Source of the DNA: an uncultured Chlamydiae bacterium
GTDB lineage: Bacteria; Chlamydiota; Chlamydiia; Chlamydiales; 2-12-FULL-49-11
DNA: 64,000 nt
NCBI GenBank assembly: GCA_937996705.1
Contig: CALKUQ010000041.1
Coordinates: forward strand, 1-64,000
Direction: 5' to 3'
Under the pieces are notes generated by a model. It did no database searches. It was not told where the DNA came from and worked only from the letters and a program-made list of their open reading frames with translations. Made by a program: the position numbers and the translations under genes. Shown here piece by piece: positions 9,173-16,365 of this stretch; within the stretch, counting starts at the first letter, position 1, and the number at the start of each line of letters is the position of its first letter.

Positions 9173-9568
9173 TTACTCTTGAGTCGTCTCTTTAGCTTCA
9201 ATTTCCGGATGTGCTTCGATTTGAGAAAAAATTCCCTCAACCTTTGCAGCTTTACCAAGTTTTCCACGGATGTAGGTTAACTTAGACTTTCTTACTTTTC
9301 CTCTACGAACCACTTCAATTTTTGTTACGTTCGGGCTATAAGTTGGAAATGTCTTTTCATTTGCATAACCAAAGGCTACTCTGCTCACTGAAAATGTTGA
9401 TGACAATCCAGATCCGTGTTTTCCAATTACAAGGCCGCTGTAGATCTGAACTCTATGCTTGTCCCCTTCAATAATTTTGATGTGAACATTCACTGTATCT
9501 CCAATTTCAAACGGAGCTAATTCTTTTTTAATGTGCTTTTCTTCAATTTTTTTCACTAATGGATTCAT
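9173..9568 (-). CDS. rplS: 50S ribosomal protein L19
   Basis: A 131-residue L19, which sits at the 30S-50S interface. The fold is recognised from FEIGDTVNVHIKIIEGDKHRVQIYSG-type strands near the N-terminus and from VVRRGKVRKSKLTYIRGKLGKAAK near the end, which is diagnostic of the family. The C-terminal tail is slightly longer and acidic (EIEAKETTQE). The ATG at 9568 is preceded by AGGAGAA. It follows trmD by 8 bases, the usual rpsP-trmD-rplS order. Confidence 0.98.
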   Translation of the reverse strand: MNPLVKKIEEKHIKKELAPFEIGDTVNVHIKIIEGDKHRVQIYSGLVIGKHGSGLSSTFSVSRVAFGYANEKTFPTYSPNVTKIEVVRRGKVRKSKLTYIRGKLGKAAKVEGIFSQIEAHPEIEAKETTQE

Positions 9569-9576
9569 TTTTTCTC

Positions 9577-10236
9577 CTACTCAAAACTTAAAGCTTTTAT
9601 TTTTCCCTGTGCGTCACGCCACTTTTCAATTTCTTTGTGGTTACCGTTCACTAACACCTCGGGCACCCTCTTCCCATCATATTCAAAAGGTCTTGTATAC
9701 TGCGGCCCTTCAAAAACTTCGCTTACATGAAACGAATCTTTATAAGCTGCCTCAGGATGACCTATTACCCCTGGAATAAACCTACACACAGCATCTACAA
9801 ACACAATCGCCGCAGGAGATCCACTCGTTAACACGTAATTTCCGATACTCAGCTCTTCATCAACCTCAGAATCAATTATTCTTTGATCAATCCCTTCGTA
9901 GTGTCCGCAAAGCAAAATAACATGCTCATACTGCTTTGCAAATCCTTCCGCAAGACCTGCTTTTAGCACTCTTCCCTGAGGACTTAAATAGACAACATGC
10001 GAATTCTCTCTTTTTACACTTCGAATCGCTTTTATTGTCGGTTCCGGCTTCATCACCATTCCAGGACCTCCGCCATAAGGGCGATCATCCACAGTCTGGT
10101 GTTTATCTTCCGCAAAATCTCTAATATTGATGCACCTGATATTTAATAACCCTTTTTCCCTTGCTCGCTTAATCATGCTACACGCAAATGGCGAGTCGAA
10201 ATACTCCGGAAAAAGGCTTAAAATATCTATGTCCAT
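9577..10236 (-). CDS. trmD: tRNA (guanine-N1-)-methyltransferase TrmD
   Basis: A 219-residue SPOUT-class enzyme that makes m1G37 in tRNAs reading CUN, CCN and CGG codons and prevents +1 frameshifting. Visible motifs: MDIDILSLFPEYF at the N-terminus, DDRPYGGGPGMVMKPEP, and the trefoil-knot SAM-binding segment CGHYEGIDQRI followed by SIGNYVLTSG. It is a little shorter than E. coli TrmD (255), with the C-terminal helical domain reduced but present up to WRDAQGKIKALSFE. The ATG follows the rpsP stop codon directly (TAA-ATG), so the two are translationally coupled. Confidence 0.97.
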   Translation of the reverse strand: MDIDILSLFPEYFDSPFACSMIKRAREKGLLNIRCINIRDFAEDKHQTVDDRPYGGGPGMVMKPEPTIKAIRSVKRENSHVVYLSPQGRVLKAGLAEGFAKQYEHVILLCGHYEGIDQRIIDSEVDEELSIGNYVLTSGSPAAIVFVDAVCRFIPGVIGHPEAAYKDSFHVSEVFEGPQYTRPFEYDGKRVPEVLVNGNHKEIEKWRDAQGKIKALSFE

Positions 10237-10494
10237 TTATTTTTTTAAAACTTTCAATACATCAGGGCAATTTCTTTTAAAAGCTTGCTCAGCTCTTTCA
10301 GTCGGCATAGCGCCCACTTTTAGCCAACGCTCAACTTCTTCTTTTACAATCACTAATTCTTCTAACTTAGGATTATAATGTCCTAAATTCGCAATGTACT
10401 TACCATCACGTCTTGATTTTTTCTCAGCAACAACTAAACGAAATGTTCTTTTGTTTTTGCAACCTTGCTGACGAAATCTTATAACCAAACTCAT
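10237..10494 (-). CDS. rpsP: 30S ribosomal protein S16
   Basis: An 85-residue S16. The start is ATG 10494 (MSLVIRFRQQGCKNKRTF), which has an excellent AAGGAG seven bases upstream; a longer in-frame start at 10533 lacks this and would not match the family. The family core is RLVVAEKKSRRDGKYIANLGHYNPK, a classical S16 signature, and WLKVGAMPTERAEQ. It heads the rpsP-trmD-rplS-rnhB-yicC-gmk-metG run and is separated from ffh by about 100 bases. Confidence 0.98.
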   Translation of the reverse strand: MSLVIRFRQQGCKNKRTFRLVVAEKKSRRDGKYIANLGHYNPKLEELVIVKEEVERWLKVGAMPTERAEQAFKRNCPDVLKVLKK

Positions 10495-10595
10495 AACACT
10501 CCTTCCAAATAAAATTAGCCTAAAGTCTATCAAAATAAAGAAAATTTAGCAAGGAGGGAAGATTATTAGCTCAAAAAAGAGGGTTAAAAAATATT

Positions 10596-11927
10596 TTACT
10601 TGTATTGTGATTTGAACAAGGAGGTCGCTTCCTCTCTTGAAACCTTATTTTTGAGACCGGGAAGGTGCTTTGCAAATTTAAGAAGTTGTTTAAATCCTTT
10701 AATAAGCCGATTCACATCATCTATCGTAGTTCCACTACCCCTGGCGATTCGACGTCTGCGGGAGGGGACAAGCTCATCCTTCCCCACTCTCTCCCCCTCC
10801 GTCATCGACAAGATCATCGCCTCGTTTTTAGCGAATTCCTTTTCAGATTGATCTAGATCGGGAAGCTCTCCCATCCCAGGCATCATTTTTAATAATCCTT
10901 TGATAGATCCCATGTTACGAATAGCTTTTAGTTGCTTTAGATAGTCCTCAAATGTAAAGGTCGCCTTACGTAATTTTTTTTCTAACTCCTCATTCTCTTC
11001 TTCGTTAAACTGATCTTTTGCCTGCTTAACAAGGTTGATAATATCTCCCATTCCTAAGATCCGGTCAGCCATAGAAATCGGATTAAATACCCTAAAATCA
11101 CCTAATTTCTCTCCAACACCTTCAAATAAGAGGGGTTTTTTTGTAATTTCACGAATCGAAAGGGCTGCTCCGGCCCTTGTTGTGCCGTCAAGCATTGTTA
11201 AAATCGAACCGGTAATTCCAATTTTTTCGTCAAATTCTTTAGCGATTTTTACAGCATCTTGCCCCGAGGCGCTATTGGCAACAAAAAAAACTTCATGAGG
11301 GTCAATTATTTTTTTTAGGCTTAACAACTCTTCCATTAAACTCTCATCAATGTGCAATCTTCCCGCTGTGTCAAAGATTAAAACATCGCAATCATTTCGT
11401 TTAAGAGCTTCTCTTGCAATTACAATCGGGTTTTTTTCGTTCGGGATTGAGAACACTGGAACATCTATTTGTTTTGCTAGAGTTTCTAATTGTAAAATTG
11501 CAGCAGGTCTTTGCAAATCAAGAGCAACTAGGAGGGGCCTTTTTGAGAATTTTTCTTTCAACAACTTAGCTAATTTTGCAGCATGGGTTGTCTTACCCGC
11601 CCCCTGCAACCCACAAAGGAGAATTTTAGCAATCGGCTTTTTCAATTCCAGAGTCGATTCGCTTGCTCCCATTAAACTAACCAGCTCTTCATGGACGATT
11701 CGAATAAACTGATCCCCAGCCGATACCCCTTTAAGAGATTCCGTCCCAAGCGCCTTAATCTTAACTTTTTTAATAAACTCGCTCACAACGCTGTATCCAA
11801 CATCGGCATCTAAAAGAGCCAATCTAACCGATCGGACAGCTTCTGTAATATTGGCTTCCGTTAAAACTTTCTCACGAGAAAGTGCTTGAGTGAGTTCTTG
11901 AAATTTTTTTGTAAGAGCGCCAAACAT
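10596..11927 (-). CDS. ffh: Signal recognition particle protein Ffh
   Basis: A 443-residue SRP54-type GTPase that binds 4.5S RNA and signal sequences at the ribosome exit. N domain (1-90), then the G domain with G1 LLCGLQGAGKTTHAAKLA, G2/G3 DLQRPAAI and DTAGRLHID, G4 TMLDGTTRAG (usually TKLDG; here TMLDG) and the closing segment GVGEKLGDFRVFNP. The C-terminal M domain is short and has MGSIKGLLKMMPGMGEL and the RNA-binding region RRRRIARGSGTTIDDVN. The Lys to Met change in the G4 motif is unusual and worth checking. The RNA partner ffs is also in this window at 34385-34481. Position matches CT025. Confidence 0.97.
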   Translation of the reverse strand: MFGALTKKFQELTQALSREKVLTEANITEAVRSVRLALLDADVGYSVVSEFIKKVKIKALGTESLKGVSAGDQFIRIVHEELVSLMGASESTLELKKPIAKILLCGLQGAGKTTHAAKLAKLLKEKFSKRPLLVALDLQRPAAILQLETLAKQIDVPVFSIPNEKNPIVIAREALKRNDCDVLIFDTAGRLHIDESLMEELLSLKKIIDPHEVFFVANSASGQDAVKIAKEFDEKIGITGSILTMLDGTTRAGAALSIREITKKPLLFEGVGEKLGDFRVFNPISMADRILGMGDIINLVKQAKDQFNEEENEELEKKLRKATFTFEDYLKQLKAIRNMGSIKGLLKMMPGMGELPDLDQSEKEFAKNEAMILSMTEGERVGKDELVPSRRRRIARGSGTTIDDVNRLIKGFKQLLKFAKHLPGLKNKVSREEATSLFKSQYK

Positions 11928-12039
11928 GGGTTAATTATCCACAAAACAGAACTCGTAGTCAATACCAAAAGACAAAAGAAAATTATACAGAAACTATTTA
12001 ACGAATTGTGACTTTTTAAAGCCGATTCGTTCCGATTTA

Positions 12040-12195
12040 AACCCGACCCTCTACTTATTCGCCCTTAGTGCGGAGAAAAACAATCAAGCTACGAGCAAAA
12101 CGATGAGTTAAGTTTTTTTACCTTACCGAGGAGATCTGTGAACTAGATTGGTTACTGCAGCCGGAGCTTAAGGCCGGTAAGTAGAGAACCAGGTT
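12040..12195. repeat. Palindromic interspersed repeat, family 1, copy A
   Basis: About 156 bp in the ffh-membrane protein gap (11928-12289). The ends are imperfect inverted repeats: the left end reads AACCCGACCCTCTACTTATT and the right end, reverse-complemented, AACCTGGTTCTCTACTTACC. The interior contains GATGAGTTAAG followed by a T run. A related copy (B) flanks the other side of the next gene at 12671-12812, with long identical stretches such as AACAATCAAG, TACGAGC and CGATGAGTTAAG. Structure and size are those of a MITE-like or REP-like non-coding element. No transposase is present. The rest of the gap shows only a promoter. Confidence 0.75.
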
Positions 12196-12219
12196 ATAAA
12201 TTAAAATAATATTAAGGTA

Positions 12220-12248
12220 TTTCTAAACAATCGAGAATTGTGTATACT
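12220..12248 (+). promoter_or_regulatory. Possible promoter for the small membrane protein gene
   Basis: A -10-like TATACT at 12243-12248 stands 41 bases before the ATG at 12290. The -35 region, about 17 bases upstream (TTTCTA), is weak. The gene also has a good ribosome site, AAAAGGAG, about 7 bases before its ATG. Assignment rests on the -10 match only. Confidence 0.4.
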
Positions 12249-12289
12249 ACTTAGAAATTTTAAACCATTTATCTAAAAGGAGTTAATTC

Positions 12290-12670
12290 ATGCAATTCTC
12301 ACCACTTACAATATCCCCTGCAGTTCAAGATCTTTTACTAACCTCTCCAGCATCACCGACAGCAGTAATTGCAGTTGTAGCAGCAGCGTCAGGTCTTTCA
12401 GGTTATTTTATTGGAAAAATTTCACAAGTAGTAGTAGGTTTTTTTGTTTGCGCGGTGAGCTGCCTTACCTGCTGTCTATGCATGCCTTGTGCAGCAGTTT
12501 TACACCCTGTAGCATCGATCGGACTCTGTGCTGCAATTACATTTATAGCACTTCCCCAGCTAGCTACCGTATCCCTTTTTGTGCAAACCACTTTTTTTAT
12601 CGGAACCCTCATTGCCCACATCCCCTCAAAGAAAAGTGAAGTAGAACAAGCTCAACTTACACCTAATTAA
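12290..12670 (+). CDS. Small hydrophobic membrane protein, possible inclusion membrane (Inc-like) protein
   Basis: A 126-residue protein with a strong ribosome site (AAAGGAG). It has an uncharged N-terminus of about 24 residues, then hydrophobic segments at about 24-42 (AVIAVVAAASGLSGYFIG), 45-70 (a Cys-rich VVVGFFVCAVSCLTCCLCM) and 74-110, and a short polar tail (SKKSEVEQAQLTPN). Such bilobed hydrophobic domains without a classical signal peptide are the mark of chlamydial Inc proteins, secreted by the type III system into the inclusion membrane. There is no sequence family I recognise. The gene is bracketed by two copies of the same palindromic repeat, so it may have moved with them. Confidence 0.7.
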   Translation: MQFSPLTISPAVQDLLLTSPASPTAVIAVVAAASGLSGYFIGKISQVVVGFFVCAVSCLTCCLCMPCAAVLHPVASIGLCAAITFIALPQLATVSLFVQTTFFIGTLIAHIPSKKSEVEQAQLTPN

Positions 12671-12812
12671 AACCCGGCCTGCTACTTATTCGACCTTAGT
12701 AACGAGGGAAACAATCAAGATACGAGCTAACCGATGAGTTAAGCTTTTTTTGCCTTAACTCATTGAGCAGCAAAGTAGATTGGTTTTTGCAGCCGGCCCT
12801 TAGGGCATAAGA
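12671..12812. repeat. Palindromic interspersed repeat, family 1, copy B
   Basis: Starts at the stop codon of the preceding gene with AACCCGGCCTGCTACTTATT and aligns along most of its length with copy A. It contains a clear internal hairpin, GAGTTAAG (12736-12743) pairing with CTTAACTC, with a T-rich loop, and the shared segments AACAATCAAG and GTAGATTGGTT. Transcribed, it would fold into a stem that could end transcription of the upstream gene. It lies between a plus-strand gene and a minus-strand gene. Confidence 0.72.
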
Positions 12813-12865
12813 ATTGGGGTGAATTTATTTATCCTATATAGTACTTTCAACTGTCCTGAGTATAT

Positions 12866-13717
12866 TTAAAGCCTAGTAACCTGAAACCCGTTTTCCTTTA
12901 GTAGCGTAATACACCCTTTGCCGCACCCTGCATCAAATAAATGCAAGGCCCCAACGCAAATGGCTACTGGTTTACTTGTAACATGATTTAGAGCCCCTAC
13001 CATTCTTGGCATCCATTTACTTGTTCGCGCAAAGACCAGAGATTCCATTTCATTAGGCGCGACCTGAGAATATTTCTTTAATACCTCTTCGACCCCTTTT
13101 TGCTTTCCTAACCACCACGCTTTAGTCTGAGAGGCAACTTCGTTACAATTTGCAGCTTGCATGGCCATAACGAATTGAACATAAAGAAGGGCGCGATTTT
13201 CATACTCTTCTAAGCCCAGAACTCTCCGATTTTCACCGATTTTGGATTCAAAACCGGAACGACCCCTTAACTGTTGAGGATTAAGTTCAATCTCAAGATA
13301 AACAGTGTCACATTTGCTGATTGCAACTTCTAACTTAGCGGTTATTTGAAACCCTTCCGGCAAGTCGTGTTGACTTCCAAACAAATACCCACAGAGACGC
13401 CCCTCACGCTCGATTTTGTAAGCAAGTCCTTGTATTGGGGTTTTAGGATTAACCCACTCTGAATCAAGATTAAAAGAATCTATATTATTTTTAAAATCAT
13501 AGATAATAATAACAATATTTCCCACAAGCGGAACTAATAAAACTAGACTTCTCAAAACAGATTTCTCTTGCAAGTGGACAAAATAGTAATTCTTCTCTTC
13601 TGAACGTGGCATGCAAATATATTTTTGAAACAAGTCAATTAAATTAGTCACAGTGCTTACAATAGGAATGTAGTCACAAACATGATCTATTCTTTGTAAA
13701 GGTAAAACAGAAAGCAT
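12866..13717 (-). CDS. TraB/GumN (TIKI-like) family protein with chlamydial N-terminal membrane segment
   Basis: A 283-residue protein. The TraB/PrgY/GumN family has putative metalloprotease members, and the visible motifs match: YLFGSQHDLP (GxxH, residues 114-117), YLEIE (Glu 142 and 144), the FARTSKWMPRM arginine region (about 231) and VGALHL (GxxHL, 256-260) near the C-terminus, ending in LLKENGFQVTRL as usual. Before it, residues 10-80 hold CDYIPIVSTVTNLIDLFQKY and a hydrophobic SLVLLVPLVGNIVIIIYDF, which suggests membrane association; similar 'IPIVST.TNL' N-termini occur in environmental chlamydial proteins, as I recall. The family's presence suggests proteolysis or peptide binding in an exported or inclusion location. 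The gene is monocistronic. Confidence 0.82.
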   Translation of the reverse strand: MLSVLPLQRIDHVCDYIPIVSTVTNLIDLFQKYICMPRSEEKNYYFVHLQEKSVLRSLVLLVPLVGNIVIIIYDFKNNIDSFNLDSEWVNPKTPIQGLAYKIEREGRLCGYLFGSQHDLPEGFQITAKLEVAISKCDTVYLEIELNPQQLRGRSGFESKIGENRRVLGLEEYENRALLYVQFVMAMQAANCNEVASQTKAWWLGKQKGVEEVLKKYSQVAPNEMESLVFARTSKWMPRMVGALNHVTSKPVAICVGALHLFDAGCGKGCITLLKENGFQVTRL

Positions 13718-13813
13718 AATTAACCATAATAACCTGACAGCACTAGGTTAGTCAATTGAAAATAGGTTATTTTCTAAGCTATTGAGAGTGTTTATAAAAT
13801 TGGGTTTCACCCC

Positions 13814-15049
13814 TTAAACCGTTAAAAAATGTTTTGAAATTTTATCCACTATTTTAAAGAATCTGATTAATTGGAAAGAACTATTCTTAAACTCTTTTAA
13901 TTTTATAATATGCACATCCAGTACAGTAAACAACGCCTCCATTTGAATGATTGTCTCATTTGTTTTTTTAATTTCTCTATACCTTTTAAATGCGCTCCAA
14001 TTGGCATAAGCAAACGAAAATCCGAAATAAAGCGTTAGCACAACAGAAATACTAAATTCTGCCATTTTTACTTTTGGGCTCATTAAGAGATAAAATGATT
14101 TTTCATACCCAAAATTTTTCAAAATCAATGGAATTCCACCCAAATAGACACAAAGGGAACTAAAGCTACCTAAAAGCGTTGGAGCCAATCCTAACATGAG
14201 TGATCTAAGATTCCCTTGGATCCAAGAAATGGAATTGCCCGACTTTTTTGGAGTCCTTGAAATCAACTTTTTTAAAGAAGAATCAACTCTCTCTTCTTGT
14301 TTATTAACAGATTCATCATGTATGACTTCCAATTCCCCCTTTTCTTCGAAAAATGCAATCGCGGTTCGTCTTAATTCTTCCTGAATTTCGATCCATTCAA
14401 GAATGCACTCACTTGAAATCTCCCCTCTAAAGCAACTCTCTAATTTCCACTTACCCATCTCCTCTACTTGTAAAGCCCAATCAGAAATTTCCCGCTTAGA
14501 TTTTCCTAATAAATTCAGAACAGAGAGTTTATCCTTAAAAGATGTCCCCTTGCTTAGTTTTAAAAACAGACCCTCTACCTCTGCAATAATGCCAGCAACC
14601 TCCTCCCTCCTTTTTTGATCTAGTTTTTTCAATATTTCAATTTGCAGCAAATTAATCCTTTGTTTGTTGGTCGCTTCCAGCGATTGCTGTTTCGTGGCGC
14701 GTATACTCTGATATCCAATAAAAACCCCCACACTAGCTGCGATAGCAATAATCATACTAAAAATCCAAAATGAGGCTAAACTAAGACCCCAGAAAGCAGA
14801 ATACCCAATCCAAGCTCCAAAAGTAGCTGTGAAAATAGTATTGAGGACAAGGGATAAATTCCCTGAAATTTCCGTATTACTTTTCCCGATTTTAGCTATT
14901 TGCATCTGGCTTAAAGAAAGTGCGCCTAACAATCTCTCCACCTCGCTTTTAGTAAGTTGTTGTTTCAAATGGGGCATTCCTAATTTTAGATGCTCTTCTA
15001 AAATTATGAGCTCCGCTGGAGTAAGGAAATTAAATTGAGAGAGGATCAT
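13814..15049 (-). CDS. Hypothetical four-helix membrane protein with coiled-coil linker
   Basis: A 411-residue protein, not recognised. Residues 1-65 are helical and polar (LTPAELIILEEHLKLGMPHLKQQL...). Residues about 64-113 form two membrane spans (LVLNTIFTATFGAWIGYSAF; FSMIIAIAASVGVFIGYQ). A long charged, probably coiled-coil domain follows (115-265, EILKKLDQKRREEVAGIIAEVEGL). Two further spans lie at about 290-315 and 328-352, and a helical tail ends the protein. The symmetric span-helix-span layout resembles proteins that place a central helical domain on one membrane side. It sits in the accessory insert between ffh and prmC. No function proposed. Confidence 0.65.
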   Translation of the reverse strand: MILSQFNFLTPAELIILEEHLKLGMPHLKQQLTKSEVERLLGALSLSQMQIAKIGKSNTEISGNLSLVLNTIFTATFGAWIGYSAFWGLSLASFWIFSMIIAIAASVGVFIGYQSIRATKQQSLEATNKQRINLLQIEILKKLDQKRREEVAGIIAEVEGLFLKLSKGTSFKDKLSVLNLLGKSKREISDWALQVEEMGKWKLESCFRGEISSECILEWIEIQEELRRTAIAFFEEKGELEVIHDESVNKQEERVDSSLKKLISRTPKKSGNSISWIQGNLRSLMLGLAPTLLGSFSSLCVYLGGIPLILKNFGYEKSFYLLMSPKVKMAEFSISVVLTLYFGFSFAYANWSAFKRYREIKKTNETIIQMEALFTVLDVHIIKLKEFKNSSFQLIRFFKIVDKISKHFLTV

Positions 15050-15061
15050 AAAAATCCTTGG

Positions 15062-15193
15062 ATGTTGAATGTTAAAGATCTTATGCTAGAAGAACTTGAA
15101 TTAAAGAGATACCTTTATATATTTAAAGAACTCTTAAATTTATTTGAAAAGAAAGAGCTCGACAAACTATTAGTTAAACAGCATGATGCATAA
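15062..15193 (+). CDS. Possible 43-residue small protein
   Basis: ATG at 15062 to TAA at 15193 encodes a Leu/Lys/Glu-rich amphipathic peptide (MLNVKDLMLEELELKRYLYI...ending LLVKQHDA). The composition is protein-like and the reading frame fills part of an otherwise gene-free gap (15050-15330), but no ribosome site or promoter is obvious. Could be a small regulatory or toxin-type peptide, or a remnant of a larger gene. Confidence 0.28.
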   Translation: MLNVKDLMLEELELKRYLYIFKELLNLFEKKELDKLLVKQHDA

Positions 15194-15330
15194 ACGAGAC
15201 AACCTCAAAATAGTTGAATTTTGAAGTAGACTCAATCAATCAAATAAAGCGTCAACCAACAGGTAAACCGCTCTTTATTCGAAGTTCTTTTACTATACGA
15301 TGTTTTCTTAAATAATAAAAAAAGGTAGTT

Positions 15331-15678
15331 ATGAAAATTAATTTAAATAAAAAAATATGTGCTTTTGTCGCTGTAATCCCGTTTTTATCTAGCGGAACAC
15401 TTTTTGCAAAAGAAAAAACTACAGGCGAAAAAATTGACCACGCAATCCATAAGACTGAAGAGTTTGCAGAATCTGCAAAACATAAAATTGAAGAAGCAGC
15501 AAAAGAAGTCTCTGATAAAGCAAAAGAAATCGCACACGACATAGAAGCTAAAGCTGCAGAAGCCTCTGAAAAAGCAAAAGAAAAAGCTCATGAAGCCAAC
15601 GAAAAAATCAAAGAAACAGCTCACGATGCGAACGAAAAAATCAAAGAGAAAGCGCACCAAGTGGCAGATAATCTCTAA
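15331..15678 (+). CDS. Exported LEA-like / apolipoprotein-like amphipathic helix protein
   Basis: A 115-residue protein. Residues 1-26 are a classical signal peptide (MKINLNKKICAFVAVIPFLS...LFA), with cleavage expected before KEK. The mature part is entirely Ala/Lys/Glu-rich with an 11-residue periodicity (AKEKAHEANEK, IKETAHDANEK, IKEKAHQVADN), the pattern of group 3 LEA and apolipoprotein-type helices. Such proteins coat membranes or protect against drying or stress; here it would act in the periplasm or outside. The start has AAAGGT 5 bases before the ATG. The tandem 11-mers could expand or contract by recombination. It ends 28 bases before the convergent prmC. Confidence 0.75.
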   Translation: MKINLNKKICAFVAVIPFLSSGTLFAKEKTTGEKIDHAIHKTEEFAESAKHKIEEAAKEVSDKAKEIAHDIEAKAAEASEKAKEKAHEANEKIKETAHDANEKIKEKAHQVADNL

Positions 15679-15705
15679 GAATATTTTTTAAAAGCCACTA
15701 CATCC

Positions 15706-16365
15706 TTACTTAGGAATGTCTTTAAATTCTAAAAAAACAAACCGGTCATGGCTAGACCAATCTTTAATAACCTCTCTTCTGCTCCAAATAGGGGCAGAAA
15801 AGAGCGCTGAAACTTTCTCTCCCTGATCCTTTCCGATTTCGAAAAAAACTTTCGCCCCATTATTTAAATGCATAGGAAGTTTTTGTGATAGAGCAGAATA
15901 AAAATCGAGCCCCTCAGGACCTCCCACAAGAGCAATCTTGGGCTCAAAATCTCGGACACTTGGCTCTAAATCCTTATATTCGGCGTCAGTAACATAAGGG
16001 GGATTACAGAGAAGATAGTCGATTTTTCTCTCTTCCAAAGGCTCTAAGAGATCTCCACATAAAATTTCCACATCTAGACTGTTCAGCGCCGCATTTTTTT
16101 TTGCGCATTCAAGGGCCAGCGGGGAGATATCAGAAAGGATGACATGAATATCGGGGCGTGCCTTTTTTATAGCTAGGCCAAGACATCCACTGCCCGTACA
16201 AAGATCGAGCAAAACACCACCTGTCGATGTTTTTAATCTTTCCAACGTATAAAGGATTAAAATTTCACTCTCTTGCCTAGGTATCAAGACATTTTGATTC
16301 AGCTGAATTCTACAATCATAGAACTCTACCTCACCATCGATGTAGGCTTGTGGTTTATTTTTCAT
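15706..16365 (-). CDS. prmC: Release factor glutamine methyltransferase, N-terminal domain missing
   Basis: PrmC (HemK) methylates the Gln of the GGQ motif in release factors using SAM. This copy has 219 residues, whereas the family usually has 270-290. It starts at KPQAYIDGEVEFYDCRIQL, equivalent to the segment 'GEPIAHLTG...' that follows the N-terminal five-helix domain in E. coli PrmC, so about 65 residues of the release-factor docking domain are absent. The catalytic domain is complete: LIPRQESEIL, DLCTGSGCLGLAI (SAM site) and the NPPYV motif that binds the Gln. The ATG at 16365 overlaps prfA, its substrate's gene, by 11 bp. The order matches CT024-CT023. Confidence 0.92.
   Translation of the reverse strand: MKNKPQAYIDGEVEFYDCRIQLNQNVLIPRQESEILILYTLERLKTSTGGVLLDLCTGSGCLGLAIKKARPDIHVILSDISPLALECAKKNAALNSLDVEILCGDLLEPLEERKIDYLLCNPPYVTDAEYKDLEPSVRDFEPKIALVGGPEGLDFYSALSQKLPMHLNNGAKVFFEIGKDQGEKVSALFSAPIWSRREVIKDWSSHDRFVFLEFKDIPK

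Noticed and set aside
9151..9267. Longer start for rnhB at 9267
   Set aside because: It would overlap rplS by about 95 bases with a basic, non-family N-terminus; TTG at 9150 has a ribosome site and a normal length.
12040..12195. CRISPR array or tRNA-like array in the repeat region
   Set aside because: Only one element per site, no regular spacers and no cas genes in the window; the structure is palindromic, not direct-repeat.
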